From positions 12,279,001 to 12,343,000 of the forward strand of contig OX438748.1 of NCBI GenBank assembly GCA_949316235.1: a DNA stretch of 64,000 nt, in the 5' to 3' direction. The notes below the pieces were generated by a model. The model was not told where the DNA came from, searched no databases, and saw only the letters and a list, made by a program, of their open reading frames with translations. Positions 22,373 to 31,279 of the stretch are shown here, in pieces. The position numbers and the translations under genes are program-made. Source of the DNA: Oegoconia quadripuncta. Taxonomy: Eukaryota; Arthropoda; Insecta; Lepidoptera; Autostichidae. Positions within the stretch are counted from its first letter, which is position 1. Each line of letters opens with the position of its first letter.

Positions 22373-25300
22373 CTATTGAGTAGGCAAGGGACATAAACGT
22401 ATTACAGGTCGCATAAACGTACCAGAACTTGTTCTAACCGCAACTACGCGAGTACGCCTGTCTTTACCTGGATAGGTTTCATTTACAACACCCAACGGCC
22501 AATGTAATGGCGGCGTATTGTTTTTCATAATAAGCACAACAGTACCTTTCTCAATAGGACTTGAATCAATTAACCACTTTTCTCTAACCTGAAGGGTATG
22601 CAAATATTCTTGGCTCCAACGACGCCAATACGATTGAACTAATCTATCAAGAAGTAAGTATCGCGGCAATAAATGATTACGCTCCTCAGTCACCGGAGCT
22701 GATGGAAGCGAACGTAAAGGAACCGTATGAAGAAAATGCGCGGGAGTTAGAGCGGCTGGTTCTGCCGGATCTGGGCTCAGCGCTTGACCTAAGGGCCTGG
22801 AATTCAAGACAGCTTCGATCTGACATAACACGGTAAGTAACTCTTCATAGGTTAGTATTTGGGTACCAATAACCCGAAACAAATGAGTCTTAAATGCCTT
22901 AACTGCAGATTCCCAGCCTCCACCAAAATGGGGAGCATTGGGCGGGATCATTTCCCATGCCATACGTTGGTTAGCTAACTCATTACTCCAATGCTCGGAA
23001 AATGATGGAGAGTTCAAAAACGAGTGTAATTCGTCTAGGTCAGTACGAGCCCCAACGAAATTGGTACCGTGGTCGGAGTATAGCTTCTCAACGGGACCTC
23101 TACGAGAAAGAAATCTTTTTAAGGCATTAAGGAAGGCGTCAGTAGTTAGATCTGGGGCAACCTCTATGTGGACAGCCCTGGTAGTCAGACAAATAAAGAC
23201 ACAGAGATAAGTCTTTTGACCCTTTATGCCCCTGCGACGCGTGAGTGTCACGTTTATAGGCCCGCCGTAATCCACTCCAGTATGTGCGAAAGGTTTCGAC
23301 ATTTGAAGCCTACATTCTGGCAAGCTGGCCATTATAGGAGGAGTACAAGTTTTAGGACGCGCTCTAAAACAAACATTGCATGAATGTACTCGTGATCTAA
23401 CTATGTCACGTCCCGACAGTATCCAAAAACGTTGCCTAAGGATCGAAAGAAGCAAATGAGGACCAGTGTGACAATTTTGTCGGTGGGTAAAGTCTATAAT
23501 TAAATTGGTGATGTGATCCTTTTTTGGTAGTAATATTGGGTGTTTGTGATCAAATGTAAGATTGGTATTATCTAATCTACCTCCAACTCGTAAAACACCA
23601 TCAACAAGTATAGGTCGCAGCTTTTGAATTGATCTCTGACACTGCTCTCCAGACTTCACAGCAATTGTAGCCTTCGCGAAATGAACTGATTGCAGAGAAC
23701 TGATCACAGCCGTTTCTGCTAGAGTCAAATCTTGACCTGTTGGAAACCCTCGAGATTTAATTTTTCTCGCAAAGCGCAAAACATGTACCGCAATACGCAG
23801 TAGCCTGGACCAAGTTGATATTCGTTGCGCTAACTCATATAATATCGGCAGCTCGGATTGTACTGCAGGAACAGATATTGTCTTAGATTCAGGAATATCT
23901 ATAGAATGGTCATTAAGCATTGCTCTGAAAGGCTGAATCGGCCAAACTGAAAAATCCTGCCTTAGCCAAGAAGGCCCTGAAAACCATAAAGGGTGGTCCT
24001 TTAGCTGAGCAGGGGTCAGGCCTCTTGACAAGCAATCACTAGGATTGTCTTTTCCTGGAATGTGATAAAAATGTGACGCATCCAGATTCTCATGAATTTG
24101 AGCAATACGGTTGGCTACAAAAGCTTTCCAGCGATGAGGACTGGAGTGAATCCAATGCAAGGTCACTGTCGAGTCCGAAAAGGCGAAAACTCGTTCTATT
24201 TTATAACGACCTTTGTAGGTATCGAGAATAGTTCTCACTAGCCTAGAAAGTAGAACGGCTGCACATAATTCGAGCCGAGCCAAAGCAACTGATTTTAGCG
24301 GGGCAACTCGCGACTTCGCGCATAGCATGTTAACAGTTACACGGTCTGCCGTCTGAGTATGCGAGTAAACCACTGCGCCATAAGCTCTTTCGCTGGCATC
24401 TGCAAAGGCTAGTAAAGACACGACGGAGCCGTTAACAACGCCAGCGTGACGTGGAATACGTATTTGCTCTAAGAGTGGTAGCTCCCTTTGAAATATTTGC
24501 CATCTATCGATAACAGATTGCGGTGGAGTCTCATCCCAGTCTATCTTGAGTAACCACAGCTCCTGAATTAACAGCTTTGCGTATAAAATAACGGGCGCTG
24601 CAAAACCTAGCACGTCCCATAACCTAGCAATAGCAGATGAGATACTCCGCTTAGTGCAGGTTCCGGCACAAGGTGTAATATCGAATGAAAGGGAATCCGT
24701 TTGCGGTTCCCATTTGACGCCTAATATTTTTTGACTCGCTTCATCATCGAACGATACCACTTGAGGATGTAAATGGGTCTCGGGGAGTTCAGCAAGTAAA
24801 TCAAGAGAGTTACTGGACCACTTTAGAAGATCGAATCCACCGGATTTAAACATGCCGATTAACTGCTGAGCATTGTCAGATGCAACTTTCACAGATATTT
24901 CACTTGAAACGATGTCATCCATGTACAGATCTCTTTCTATTATAGTAGCCGCCAATGGAAAATTTTGCCGCTCATCTTCACCAAGTTGTCTCATCGTGCG
25001 TAATGCTAAAAATGGGCTGACCGAAAGACCGAAACAAACTCTGTTGAACTCGAACATTTGCAATTTGTCGCTCGGATCAAACCTGTAAAGCATTCGTAAG
25101 TATTTGAAATAAGGTGATTGAACCTTGATTTGCAAGTACATTTGTTTAACATCGGCACAGAATGCCACTGAAAAAAGTCGAAAATTTAATAAGATTTTAA
25201 AAATATCACCCTGTAAATTGGGACCTGTATGTAAAATTTTATTAAGGGATAAACCAGTATCCGTATGAGCGCTTGCATCTAGCACCATGCGAAGCTTGGT

Positions 25301-27652
25301 TGTCACCTTATCATTCCGGATAACCCCGTGATGGGGAATCACGTATCCGTCATCCTTAACGACGTCGACAGGACGCATATAATCATTCTCCAGGTAATCT
25401 TTTACAACATTGTCGTAAGCACTTCGCAACCCTGGCGTTGCTTTAAATCTCCGTTCAAGGGCACAATACCTCTTCTCTGCAACATGCAAGGAACTGCCTA
25501 ATCCACTCGGGTTAGCCTTAAAAGGCAGCGCGACTGAATACCTACCAGTCGAATCCCGAGAAGTAGTGCGCTTATAGAACTGTTCACACTCTTGTTCTTC
25601 ACGGCTTAGCTGAGAAGCAGCACTTGACGGGACCTCTTCGAGCTCCCAGAACCTTTTAACTAGGTTATCTAATGGGAGACTAGTAGTAGCACAGAATACT
25701 ACGCTTCGGGTACGAGCGGGTTTGGTAAGTGCTGGAGCTTCGCCCATGATTACAAAACCGAGAGTAGTCTGAATCGCATCAGGTTGACCAGGAGGACCCT
25801 GAATACGACCGGTAAGTAACAGACGTGAAAATAGTTGTGCACCAAGTAACATTTCGATATCATCAGGTACATCGAAGGCATCATCAGCAAGAGGAATGGC
25901 ACTCAAGTAAGTTAATATGGACCTATCAATAGAGGCCGTAGGTAATTTGTCAACAATACGATCGACCACTAATGGACGAATTTTGTATAACAATTCGTTA
26001 TTAAAACGTGACGTGAACTCGAGCTCGGTCTCGCCCTTAACAGGGTTCGAACCACCACCGAAACCATGTACTAATATAGAAGAAGCTGTAGAGCGCGGTG
26101 AAAGAGACAATCGCTTACAACACCGCTCAGTAATGAAATGATTTTGAGAACCATTATCAATAAGACAACGAACTAGCTGTGATTTACCCTGCGAATCCAC
26201 CACTTGAACGCGTGCAGTGGCTAATAGTACCGAAATAGGTATAATATTATAACGAGTAGAGTCGTGCGCTGTCGCATTCTGCATTGAACACAATGAAACT
26301 CCACCGTCAGAAGAAACACCACCTCCGACATTGCCATAAGGCGTCACTTCTGTTTGCATTTCAGATATATCATCGAAGCACTGTTCAATTTGCTCATCAG
26401 TAGACACCGGCAACGAGGTACTCGACCGACTGTTGGGAAAATGTAAAAGGGTGTGATGTGTTTTCGATTGACACATATTACAGCCACCTTTAACACTACA
26501 AGATGAGGATTTGTGTGCAAAACTCAAACAGTTTATGCAACCATTAATCTTCTTTATTGCATTGTAACGCTCCTTTGCAGAGAGTTTTAAAAAATCCGAA
26601 CAACGACCTATCTGCGAATGATCAGAGCCGCCGCACAACGGACACTGATTGTGGTTACTAGAAGTAAATAACACACGTGATTTTTGAATTAGGGCGGGCC
26701 GATAATTCACTGGCACTGGTATTTTTTGTGAGGACACATTTTTGACACTCGAAGTAGAATGACTCAAACTGGTCCGCTCCAATATTTTAGCTTGATCTCT
26801 GACAAACTTGGCAAAACTGTCATAAGAAGGCAACACCTGATCATGCACAGAGTTTTCAAATAATCTCGCGGTTTCAATATCAACCTTTTTAAGAGCAAGA
26901 TGTAAATAAATAAAGTCTAATTTATTTTTAATATCAAGTTTCTCAAAAGCCGCAATGGATACTGTAAATTTATCAATAAACGAATTTAATCCATCCACCG
27001 ATGCAGTTTGAATTTTCTTTATATTTAAAATTTCCTCCATATAGGCCGTGCCCAACGCACGTACATCTTGGTACTTATCAATCAAAGCGGAATAGATAAT
27101 ATCATAATTATCACCCGTGGGAGAAATTCCAGAAATTGATTCTAACGCTTTGCCCGACAATTGCCCACACAGATAGTACACCTTTTCAGATTTAGACAAC
27201 TCCCCGTTGTTGTGCACTGTGTGATTATAACACTCAATAAACATTGGCCATGATTTAGGATTGCCATCAAATTTAGGTAGCACTATGGGTGGTAATTTCA
27301 CATTAGGCTTGCATTGTTTTTGGAATGATAATAATTCCAAACTACATTTTTTATTAATGCTGTTAACTTTGCCCTGAATGAGAGCATATAAAGTTTCAAA
27401 TGAGTCCCACGCCTGGAAACTAGGTACATACTCAGGGTTGCTTTCCATTTTTAGCATATTTAATTCTTCCAATTGAGCCATAAATTCCGAACGCAACTTT
27501 TCTAAATTACTGGTAGAATCCAAAAATAACTGTTCATTTTGTGGAGAAAGCGACTTAGAGTCATCATAAATTCTTTGTAGTTTAGCAAAATATGAACTTA
27601 GTCTGGACTCCTCGAGTTTTATTTTTAGAGCCATTCTGTTGTCTTTACTCAT
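22373..27652 (-). CDS. gag-pol: BEL/Pao gag-pol polyprotein, 1759 codons, intact
   Basis: One frame encodes all products. Residues about 100-290 form the gag-like DUF1759 region; Cys-rich clusters lie at 337-340, 372-375 and 391-394. The aspartic protease motif is LIDNGS (Asp499), with Asn where DSG or DTG is usual. The reverse transcriptase has CADVKQMYLQI (Asp834) and YMDD (910-913). RNase H shows Asp1085, Glu1128, Asp1160 and Asp1206. Integrase has the zinc site His1390, His1395, Cys1425, Cys1428 and the catalytic triad Asp1461, Asp1527, Glu1581. A DUF5641-type domain ends the protein. The length matches intact BEL/Pao polyproteins. The Met start at 27652 follows a 655 bp leader. No stop codon or frameshift interrupts it, and no envelope frame follows. 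Confidence 0.97.
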   Translation of the reverse strand: MSKDNRMALKIKLEESRLSSYFAKLQRIYDDSKSLSPQNEQLFLDSTSNLEKLRSEFMAQLEELNMLKMESNPEYVPSFQAWDSFETLYALIQGKVNSINKKCSLELLSFQKQCKPNVKLPPIVLPKFDGNPKSWPMFIECYNHTVHNNGELSKSEKVYYLCGQLSGKALESISGISPTGDNYDIIYSALIDKYQDVRALGTAYMEEILNIKKIQTASVDGLNSFIDKFTVSIAAFEKLDIKNKLDFIYLHLALKKVDIETARLFENSVHDQVLPSYDSFAKFVRDQAKILERTSLSHSTSSVKNVSSQKIPVPVNYRPALIQKSRVLFTSSNHNQCPLCGGSDHSQIGRCSDFLKLSAKERYNAIKKINGCINCLSFAHKSSSCSVKGGCNMCQSKTHHTLLHFPNSRSSTSLPVSTDEQIEQCFDDISEMQTEVTPYGNVGGGVSSDGGVSLCSMQNATAHDSTRYNIIPISVLLATARVQVVDSQGKSQLVRCLIDNGSQNHFITERCCKRLSLSPRSTASSILVHGFGGGSNPVKGETELEFTSRFNNELLYKIRPLVVDRIVDKLPTASIDRSILTYLSAIPLADDAFDVPDDIEMLLGAQLFSRLLLTGRIQGPPGQPDAIQTTLGFVIMGEAPALTKPARTRSVVFCATTSLPLDNLVKRFWELEEVPSSAASQLSREEQECEQFYKRTTSRDSTGRYSVALPFKANPSGLGSSLHVAEKRYCALERRFKATPGLRSAYDNVVKDYLENDYMRPVDVVKDDGYVIPHHGVIRNDKVTTKLRMVLDASAHTDTGLSLNKILHTGPNLQGDIFKILLNFRLFSVAFCADVKQMYLQIKVQSPYFKYLRMLYRFDPSDKLQMFEFNRVCFGLSVSPFLALRTMRQLGEDERQNFPLAATIIERDLYMDDIVSSEISVKVASDNAQQLIGMFKSGGFDLLKWSSNSLDLLAELPETHLHPQVVSFDDEASQKILGVKWEPQTDSLSFDITPCAGTCTKRSISSAIARLWDVLGFAAPVILYAKLLIQELWLLKIDWDETPPQSVIDRWQIFQRELPLLEQIRIPRHAGVVNGSVVSLLAFADASERAYGAVVYSHTQTADRVTVNMLCAKSRVAPLKSVALARLELCAAVLLSRLVRTILDTYKGRYKIERVFAFSDSTVTLHWIHSSPHRWKAFVANRIAQIHENLDASHFYHIPGKDNPSDCLSRGLTPAQLKDHPLWFSGPSWLRQDFSVWPIQPFRAMLNDHSIDIPESKTISVPAVQSELPILYELAQRISTWSRLLRIAVHVLRFARKIKSRGFPTGQDLTLAETAVISSLQSVHFAKATIAVKSGEQCQRSIQKLRPILVDGVLRVGGRLDNTNLTFDHKHPILLPKKDHITNLIIDFTHRQNCHTGPHLLLSILRQRFWILSGRDIVRSRVHSCNVCFRARPKTCTPPIMASLPECRLQMSKPFAHTGVDYGGPINVTLTRRRGIKGQKTYLCVFICLTTRAVHIEVAPDLTTDAFLNALKRFLSRRGPVEKLYSDHGTNFVGARTDLDELHSFLNSPSFSEHWSNELANQRMAWEMIPPNAPHFGGGWESAVKAFKTHLFRVIGTQILTYEELLTVLCQIEAVLNSRPLGQALSPDPAEPAALTPAHFLHTVPLRSLPSAPVTEERNHLLPRYLLLDRLVQSYWRRWSQEYLHTLQVREKWLIDSSPIEKGTVVLIMKNNTPPLHWPLGVVNETYPGKDRRTRVVAVRTSSGTFMRPVIRLCPLPTQ

Positions 27653-28307
27653 TTTTTTAAATTAAAAGATTCTACAAAACAATGAGAAAAAATAATAATA
27701 ATTAAATTCACTTTACAATATTAAAAGTTTAATCCTTACGATTTATCTAAGATTTATCGCCGACCGCCATCTACTAGAAGATAGAAGCAACAAAAGCTCA
27801 CCATTCACTACCAACTAACGCCCTCTATCATCGAGTAGCTGAACGATCAATATCGACTTGCCCAAAAATTGCAAATAAAACACCGCAAAATACAATGAGA
27901 TTCAAAAGCAAAACCTTATGTTATTCGATATTATTTTCCGAAAAATAAAGGAGCAAATACTGGTACGTTCATACGGCGGAAATATTATCGTTTCATTTAC
28001 GGTATCTGTTCATTGAAAATGGACTTGCCCAACGGAACTATTTTAAATACTAAGTAACTATACTAAGTAATTTATTAATACCAATAAAAACGAATGTATT
28101 TATCGATGGAAACTAAAGGTAGTCTACGTATAATTAATTATTTATGTATTTGTAGCGTAAAATCAATATTTTTCGATATGAATTATACAAATTACTTTTG
28201 CAAAACTTTAGGTACAGCTAACAGTTCAATGACCTATGTGTTTCGACAAAAATTAGATAGTTGAACCACTAGTTACAATAACATTCGGCTCAAAGGACCA
28301 AAAATGA
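27653..28307 (-). other. BEL/Pao 5' leader
   Basis: 655 bp between the 5' LTR and the gag start. It contains the primer-binding site at its outer end and no long frame. Packaging signals are expected here from the general biology of LTR elements but none can be recognised. Confidence 0.75.
28283..28300 (-). promoter_or_regulatory. BEL/Pao primer-binding site
   Basis: Seven bases inside the 5' LTR the minus strand reads TGGTCCTTTGAGCCGAAT, which begins with the TGG complementary to a tRNA CCA end. By memory of insect tRNAs the closest match is the 3' end of tRNA-Tyr, with about three differences, so the primer assignment is tentative. Confidence 0.55.
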
Positions 28308-28906
28308 TGTATCGGCCGTTCTGTAGACCTTGGGAGGCAGTATCAAACACTTGGCAGTGTTGGCCTACTGTAGCTGGAATCTTCCGCACCCAAAAAAACA
28401 AAGTTAAGCAAAGCTCACTTACTTGGTACCGCGCGCCTGGTGTTCATGCAAGAACTACGCAGCAGCAACAGATATCATCACAGCATCCAGAAGCATTCAC
28501 TGAAGATCCAAAGTGTATCACCGTCCCAGGAGCACTTGGTAAAGGACAGCTAGTCACATATACAGCAAAGCCACAGTCTAACAGTTAAATTTAACGGCAC
28601 AAACACGAGCACAGGAATAATTACCAGTTCAAGAACTGTTCTGATTCATAAATACGAATAATAAGAAATTATTGCCGGCCGGCATTGATGTACAACGCGA
28701 ACACAAACAGCGCCAGAGCAAGACTCCTTTTACAATGCCGCCAACATAATAATAAAAACTTCAAAATGCATGTCACTCTCGGATGCAGCACAGGTGGCAG
28801 CCTTGATCCTTTTCGCTGCGTCCGAATGGCGCGTAATATGAGCTGTATGCCTCTTCTTTGTATTTGGGAAAGAATCATCCAGACTACAGTTTAATTGGCC
28901 AAGACA
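28308..28906 (-). repeat. BEL/Pao 5' LTR
   Basis: It matches the 3' LTR along its full 599 bp and carries the promoter for the minus-strand transcript. It is followed by the target duplication ATGAG at 28907-28911. Confidence 0.95.
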
Positions 28907-29202
28907 ATGAGTATTGATAATGTATATACTTGTTTATACTTCGTACTATATACATATATGTATATTGGATAGGTTATGTGGTATATTTATTTATATATAT
29001 TATTTTTTATTTTATTTTATTTTTTTAATAATTTTCAATTGTTGTATACACTATTTTCTGCCCAATCTAATAAACACTATGTACCTATCTCTAAGGTTTG
29101 CTGGTAGAAAACTCTATCGGAGTTAATCTCGCCTTTGTACATTTTATATACAATGCATATTTCTGTAACAATTTTGTGTACAATAAAGATATTAAGATAT
29201 TA
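28907..29202 (+). repeat. LINE 3' UTR continuing after the BEL insertion
   Basis: From about 29030 the sequence matches 63831-64000 closely (CTGCCCAATCTAATAAACAC, GCTGGTAGAAAACTCTATCG, TTTTATATACAATGCATA, GTACAATAAAGATATTAAGA), and includes polyadenylation signals AATAAA. This is the 3' terminus of a lepidopteran LINE, and is the downstream half of the LINE cut at 21619. Confidence 0.7.
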
Positions 29203-29276
29203 ACATTAATATTACAAAATACGGATAAATATAACAGACTATCGGTAGCTGCTAGTTCAGTAAGAATACACTTTTA

Positions 29277-30047
29277 ACTTCCTATAATCTTAAAGGCCGT
29301 GATTTTTTGCACATAGATAGTACCTGTCAGTGATGGAATAAAAATGTTTTCTAACAAATGAGTAGCTTACTTCAGATATAATATAGGCATTTAGTGATAA
29401 AACATAGACTATTAGATTAAAATTACCACTGTGAATTTCTTCGGAGAATATACTTCGAACTCCTGTAACTATTTTCAAAGAAATGGAACAATAACTTCTT
29501 CATATTTAAGAAAAAATCAGCAAGGGTAAATATCGTGAGTCAATAAAATATTTTTAGAAAATATAAAGTAGTAAATTGTTTTGATCTTAGCATCTTCTAC
29601 AACGTAATGACTTTAATTTAATATTGTAGGTTTTATAACTAAATATCTACACTATACCTAAAGCAATCTACAGAATGGTTAAAAAACATTTTATAGTATT
29701 ACTGATGGCTACTCTATTTTTATAAAAATTTTCCCCGACGGCAAATATCACGACTCAAAACTATTTTTAGAAAATATAAAGTGGGCATTGATTAATTTTA
29801 TAGAAATATGTTTTAGCAGAACTGACCGTCTTCTACAATGCAATGAAGTTCACAGTGATAAACTCAAATTTAAATATTAAATTAATCCTACAATAGTAGG
29901 TTTTATAACTAAAATACCTATACTGTAACTAAAACAGCTATAGAATGGTTACATAACTTTTTTATTCTATTACTGATACCCATCAGTAGTAGAATAAATA
30001 TGGATAATAATAATTCTTTGTAGAGGGAGACTAAGATTATAGGAAGT
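29277..30047. mobile_element. Long foldback DNA element (ACTTCCTATAAT ends), larger copy
   Basis: It begins ACTTCCTATAATCTTA and ends AAGATTATAGGAAGT. The arms stay complementary for well over 100 bp with interruptions (ATCAGTAATAGAATAAAA-type blocks near each end). Inside, a unit of about 240 bp with TATTTTTAGAAAATATAAAG and GGTTTTATAACTAAA is present twice, so the element has an internal duplication. The related copy at 41220-41698 has one unit. There is no coding capacity. Confidence 0.7.
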
Positions 30048-30402
30048 TACACCATAAAAATTACGTATTTTACTGGACTATAGGTACTAAAGGTAAACAA
30101 AATAAATGCGAGTAGCCTTTTATTAAGCTGCCATTCGCGCGTCAAGCCGCCGCCCTCGCGTTGAGTCCTAATTGAAATTATTCGTAAACCTGTATTGAGA
30201 GTAAATGAAAATGAAATCTTATTGGAAACAACTTGGAATTTATGAATCTATCAAATAAATTGCGATGTCCAGTGTAAACTAGACCGAACTCAAATAAACC
30301 CAAAGAAATGAGATAACACTTACAGGGATTTTAGTAAAAAAATAGGTAAAATCTTAAACAAAGATTCTTAAATTTCTTAAACCTGAAACAAAACCGTTAC
30401 GA
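30048..30402. other. Unassigned DNA
   Basis: AT-rich sequence with a short GC-rich patch at 30130-30165. No frame or repeat is supported. Confidence 0.45.
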
Positions 30403-30518
30403 TCAAATAACCTGGGCTCTCAATTCTGACGCCTGCCTAAAGTGGCATATCCTAAATCTTAGAAAGTACAATAATACACTAGCAGCTTTAAGCTGATGCG
30501 TGTATATGTTTGGTCTAA

Positions 30519-30896
30519 TTATTTTTTTAAATATTTGTTCAGTCTGTTTTTGAAAGAGTTCACCAAGGGTGCACTGATCACTGACTGCGGTAATTTGTGC
30601 CACACTTTAACTACTCGGTTTGATAGGAAGTGGTATTTGGCATTGCTTGCACTTGGTGAGAGCGATAGCTTCATAGAGTGTCCTCTTAGTCCCTTGTTTT
30701 TGTTCCTCACAAATATGTCACTCAAGCTTGGCACGTTGTAGTGACCATGAAGGATTTTATAGGTATCAATCAGATCACCACGCTCTCTACGCTGCCCTAG
30801 AGAGGTTAGCCGTAATTCTTTTAGCCTCTGTTCATACGTATAAGCACGAAGTGATGCAACCATTCTTGTGGCTCTTCTTTGTACTCTTTCAAGCAA
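30519..30896 (-). pseudogene. CR1/Jockey-type LINE ORF2 C-terminal fragment
   Basis: The 125-codon frame reads LERVQRRATRMV, LTSLGQRRERGDLIDTYKIL, and VVKVWHKLPQSVISAPLVNS then FKNRLNKYLKK. These are the well-known consecutive blocks of the C-terminal region of CR1/Jockey-like LINE reverse transcriptases, after the polymerase core. The frame is open, but the polymerase and endonuclease are missing, so it is a 5'-truncated insertion. The first methionine is internal to the ancestral protein. Confidence 0.85.
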
Positions 30897-30899
30897 TTG

Positions 30900-31209
30900 G
30901 ATGTCTTTAACAAAGTAGGGGTTTCAAACTTGGAAAGCATACTAATAATGGTGGTCGGTATTATAGAAAGCACCAATATAGAAGATATCCTGTGTTTTTC
31001 TATTCAAAATTCGTTTCTATTGGAATTAATTATTTTCAAACAGAGAATTGCCTCGCGGCACTTGCCACCGTTTAAAATGAGTTCAAAATAAAATATGGCG
31101 CTAACTGTGCGTCTGTGATCCGTGCTCTAATTCTAAATATCAAAAATCTATTCAAATCCGCCATATGGCATACCAAAATCTTCACACAAATATCCGATAG
31201 TGCTAATAG
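30900..31209. other. Unassigned DNA upstream of a possible exon
   Basis: A 70-codon plus frame (30879-31091) has no recognisable domain. No repeat copy was found. Confidence 0.4.
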
Positions 31210-31279
31210 GGAAGGATTCTCCTAAACCGCCGTGGATGCACCTGCGGGGGCCCCCAGGAAGACCAGGAACCGGCTACCG
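31210..31279 (+). other. Possible short host exon (GC-rich, splice-site bounded)
   Basis: A 70 bp GC-rich island stands out from AT-rich flanks. It is preceded by CTAATAG and followed by CCG then GTGAGTGC, a strong splice donor. One frame reads KPPWMHLRGPPGRPGTGYR, with Gly-Pro-Pro-like spacing. The acceptor lacks a good pyrimidine tract and I recognise no family, so this is only a candidate. Confidence 0.2.

Larger units (their letters stand above)
15976..22985 (+). repeat. Tandem duplication, right copy (7010 bp)
   Basis: It carries the same contents as 8959-15962 in the same order: SINEs at 16130-16382, 16636-16902 and 16998-17218; a MITE at 18116-18234; an R1-like LINE fragment at 18418-18727; an RTE tail and simple repeat at 18797-19027; foldback elements at 19499-19648 and 19652-19790; a type C SINE at 20634-20931; and a LINE C-terminus at 21472-21570. 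It continues without a break into the complete BEL element. Confidence 0.95.
21620..28906 (-). mobile_element. Complete BEL/Pao LTR retrotransposon
   Basis: The 7287 bp element has two 599 bp LTRs starting TG and ending CA, a primer-binding site, a purine tract, and one uninterrupted gag-pol frame. It is flanked by the 5 bp duplication ATGAG (21615-21619 and 28907-28911). The LTRs look identical, so the insertion is recent. There is no envelope gene. Reading direction is minus, opposite to the LINE it interrupts. With all expected catalytic motifs present it may still be capable of transposition. Confidence 0.97.

Noticed and set aside
22373..28906. Endogenous retrovirus with envelope
   Set aside because: The pol frame ends 154 bp from the LTR and no further frame exists, so there is no envelope gene.
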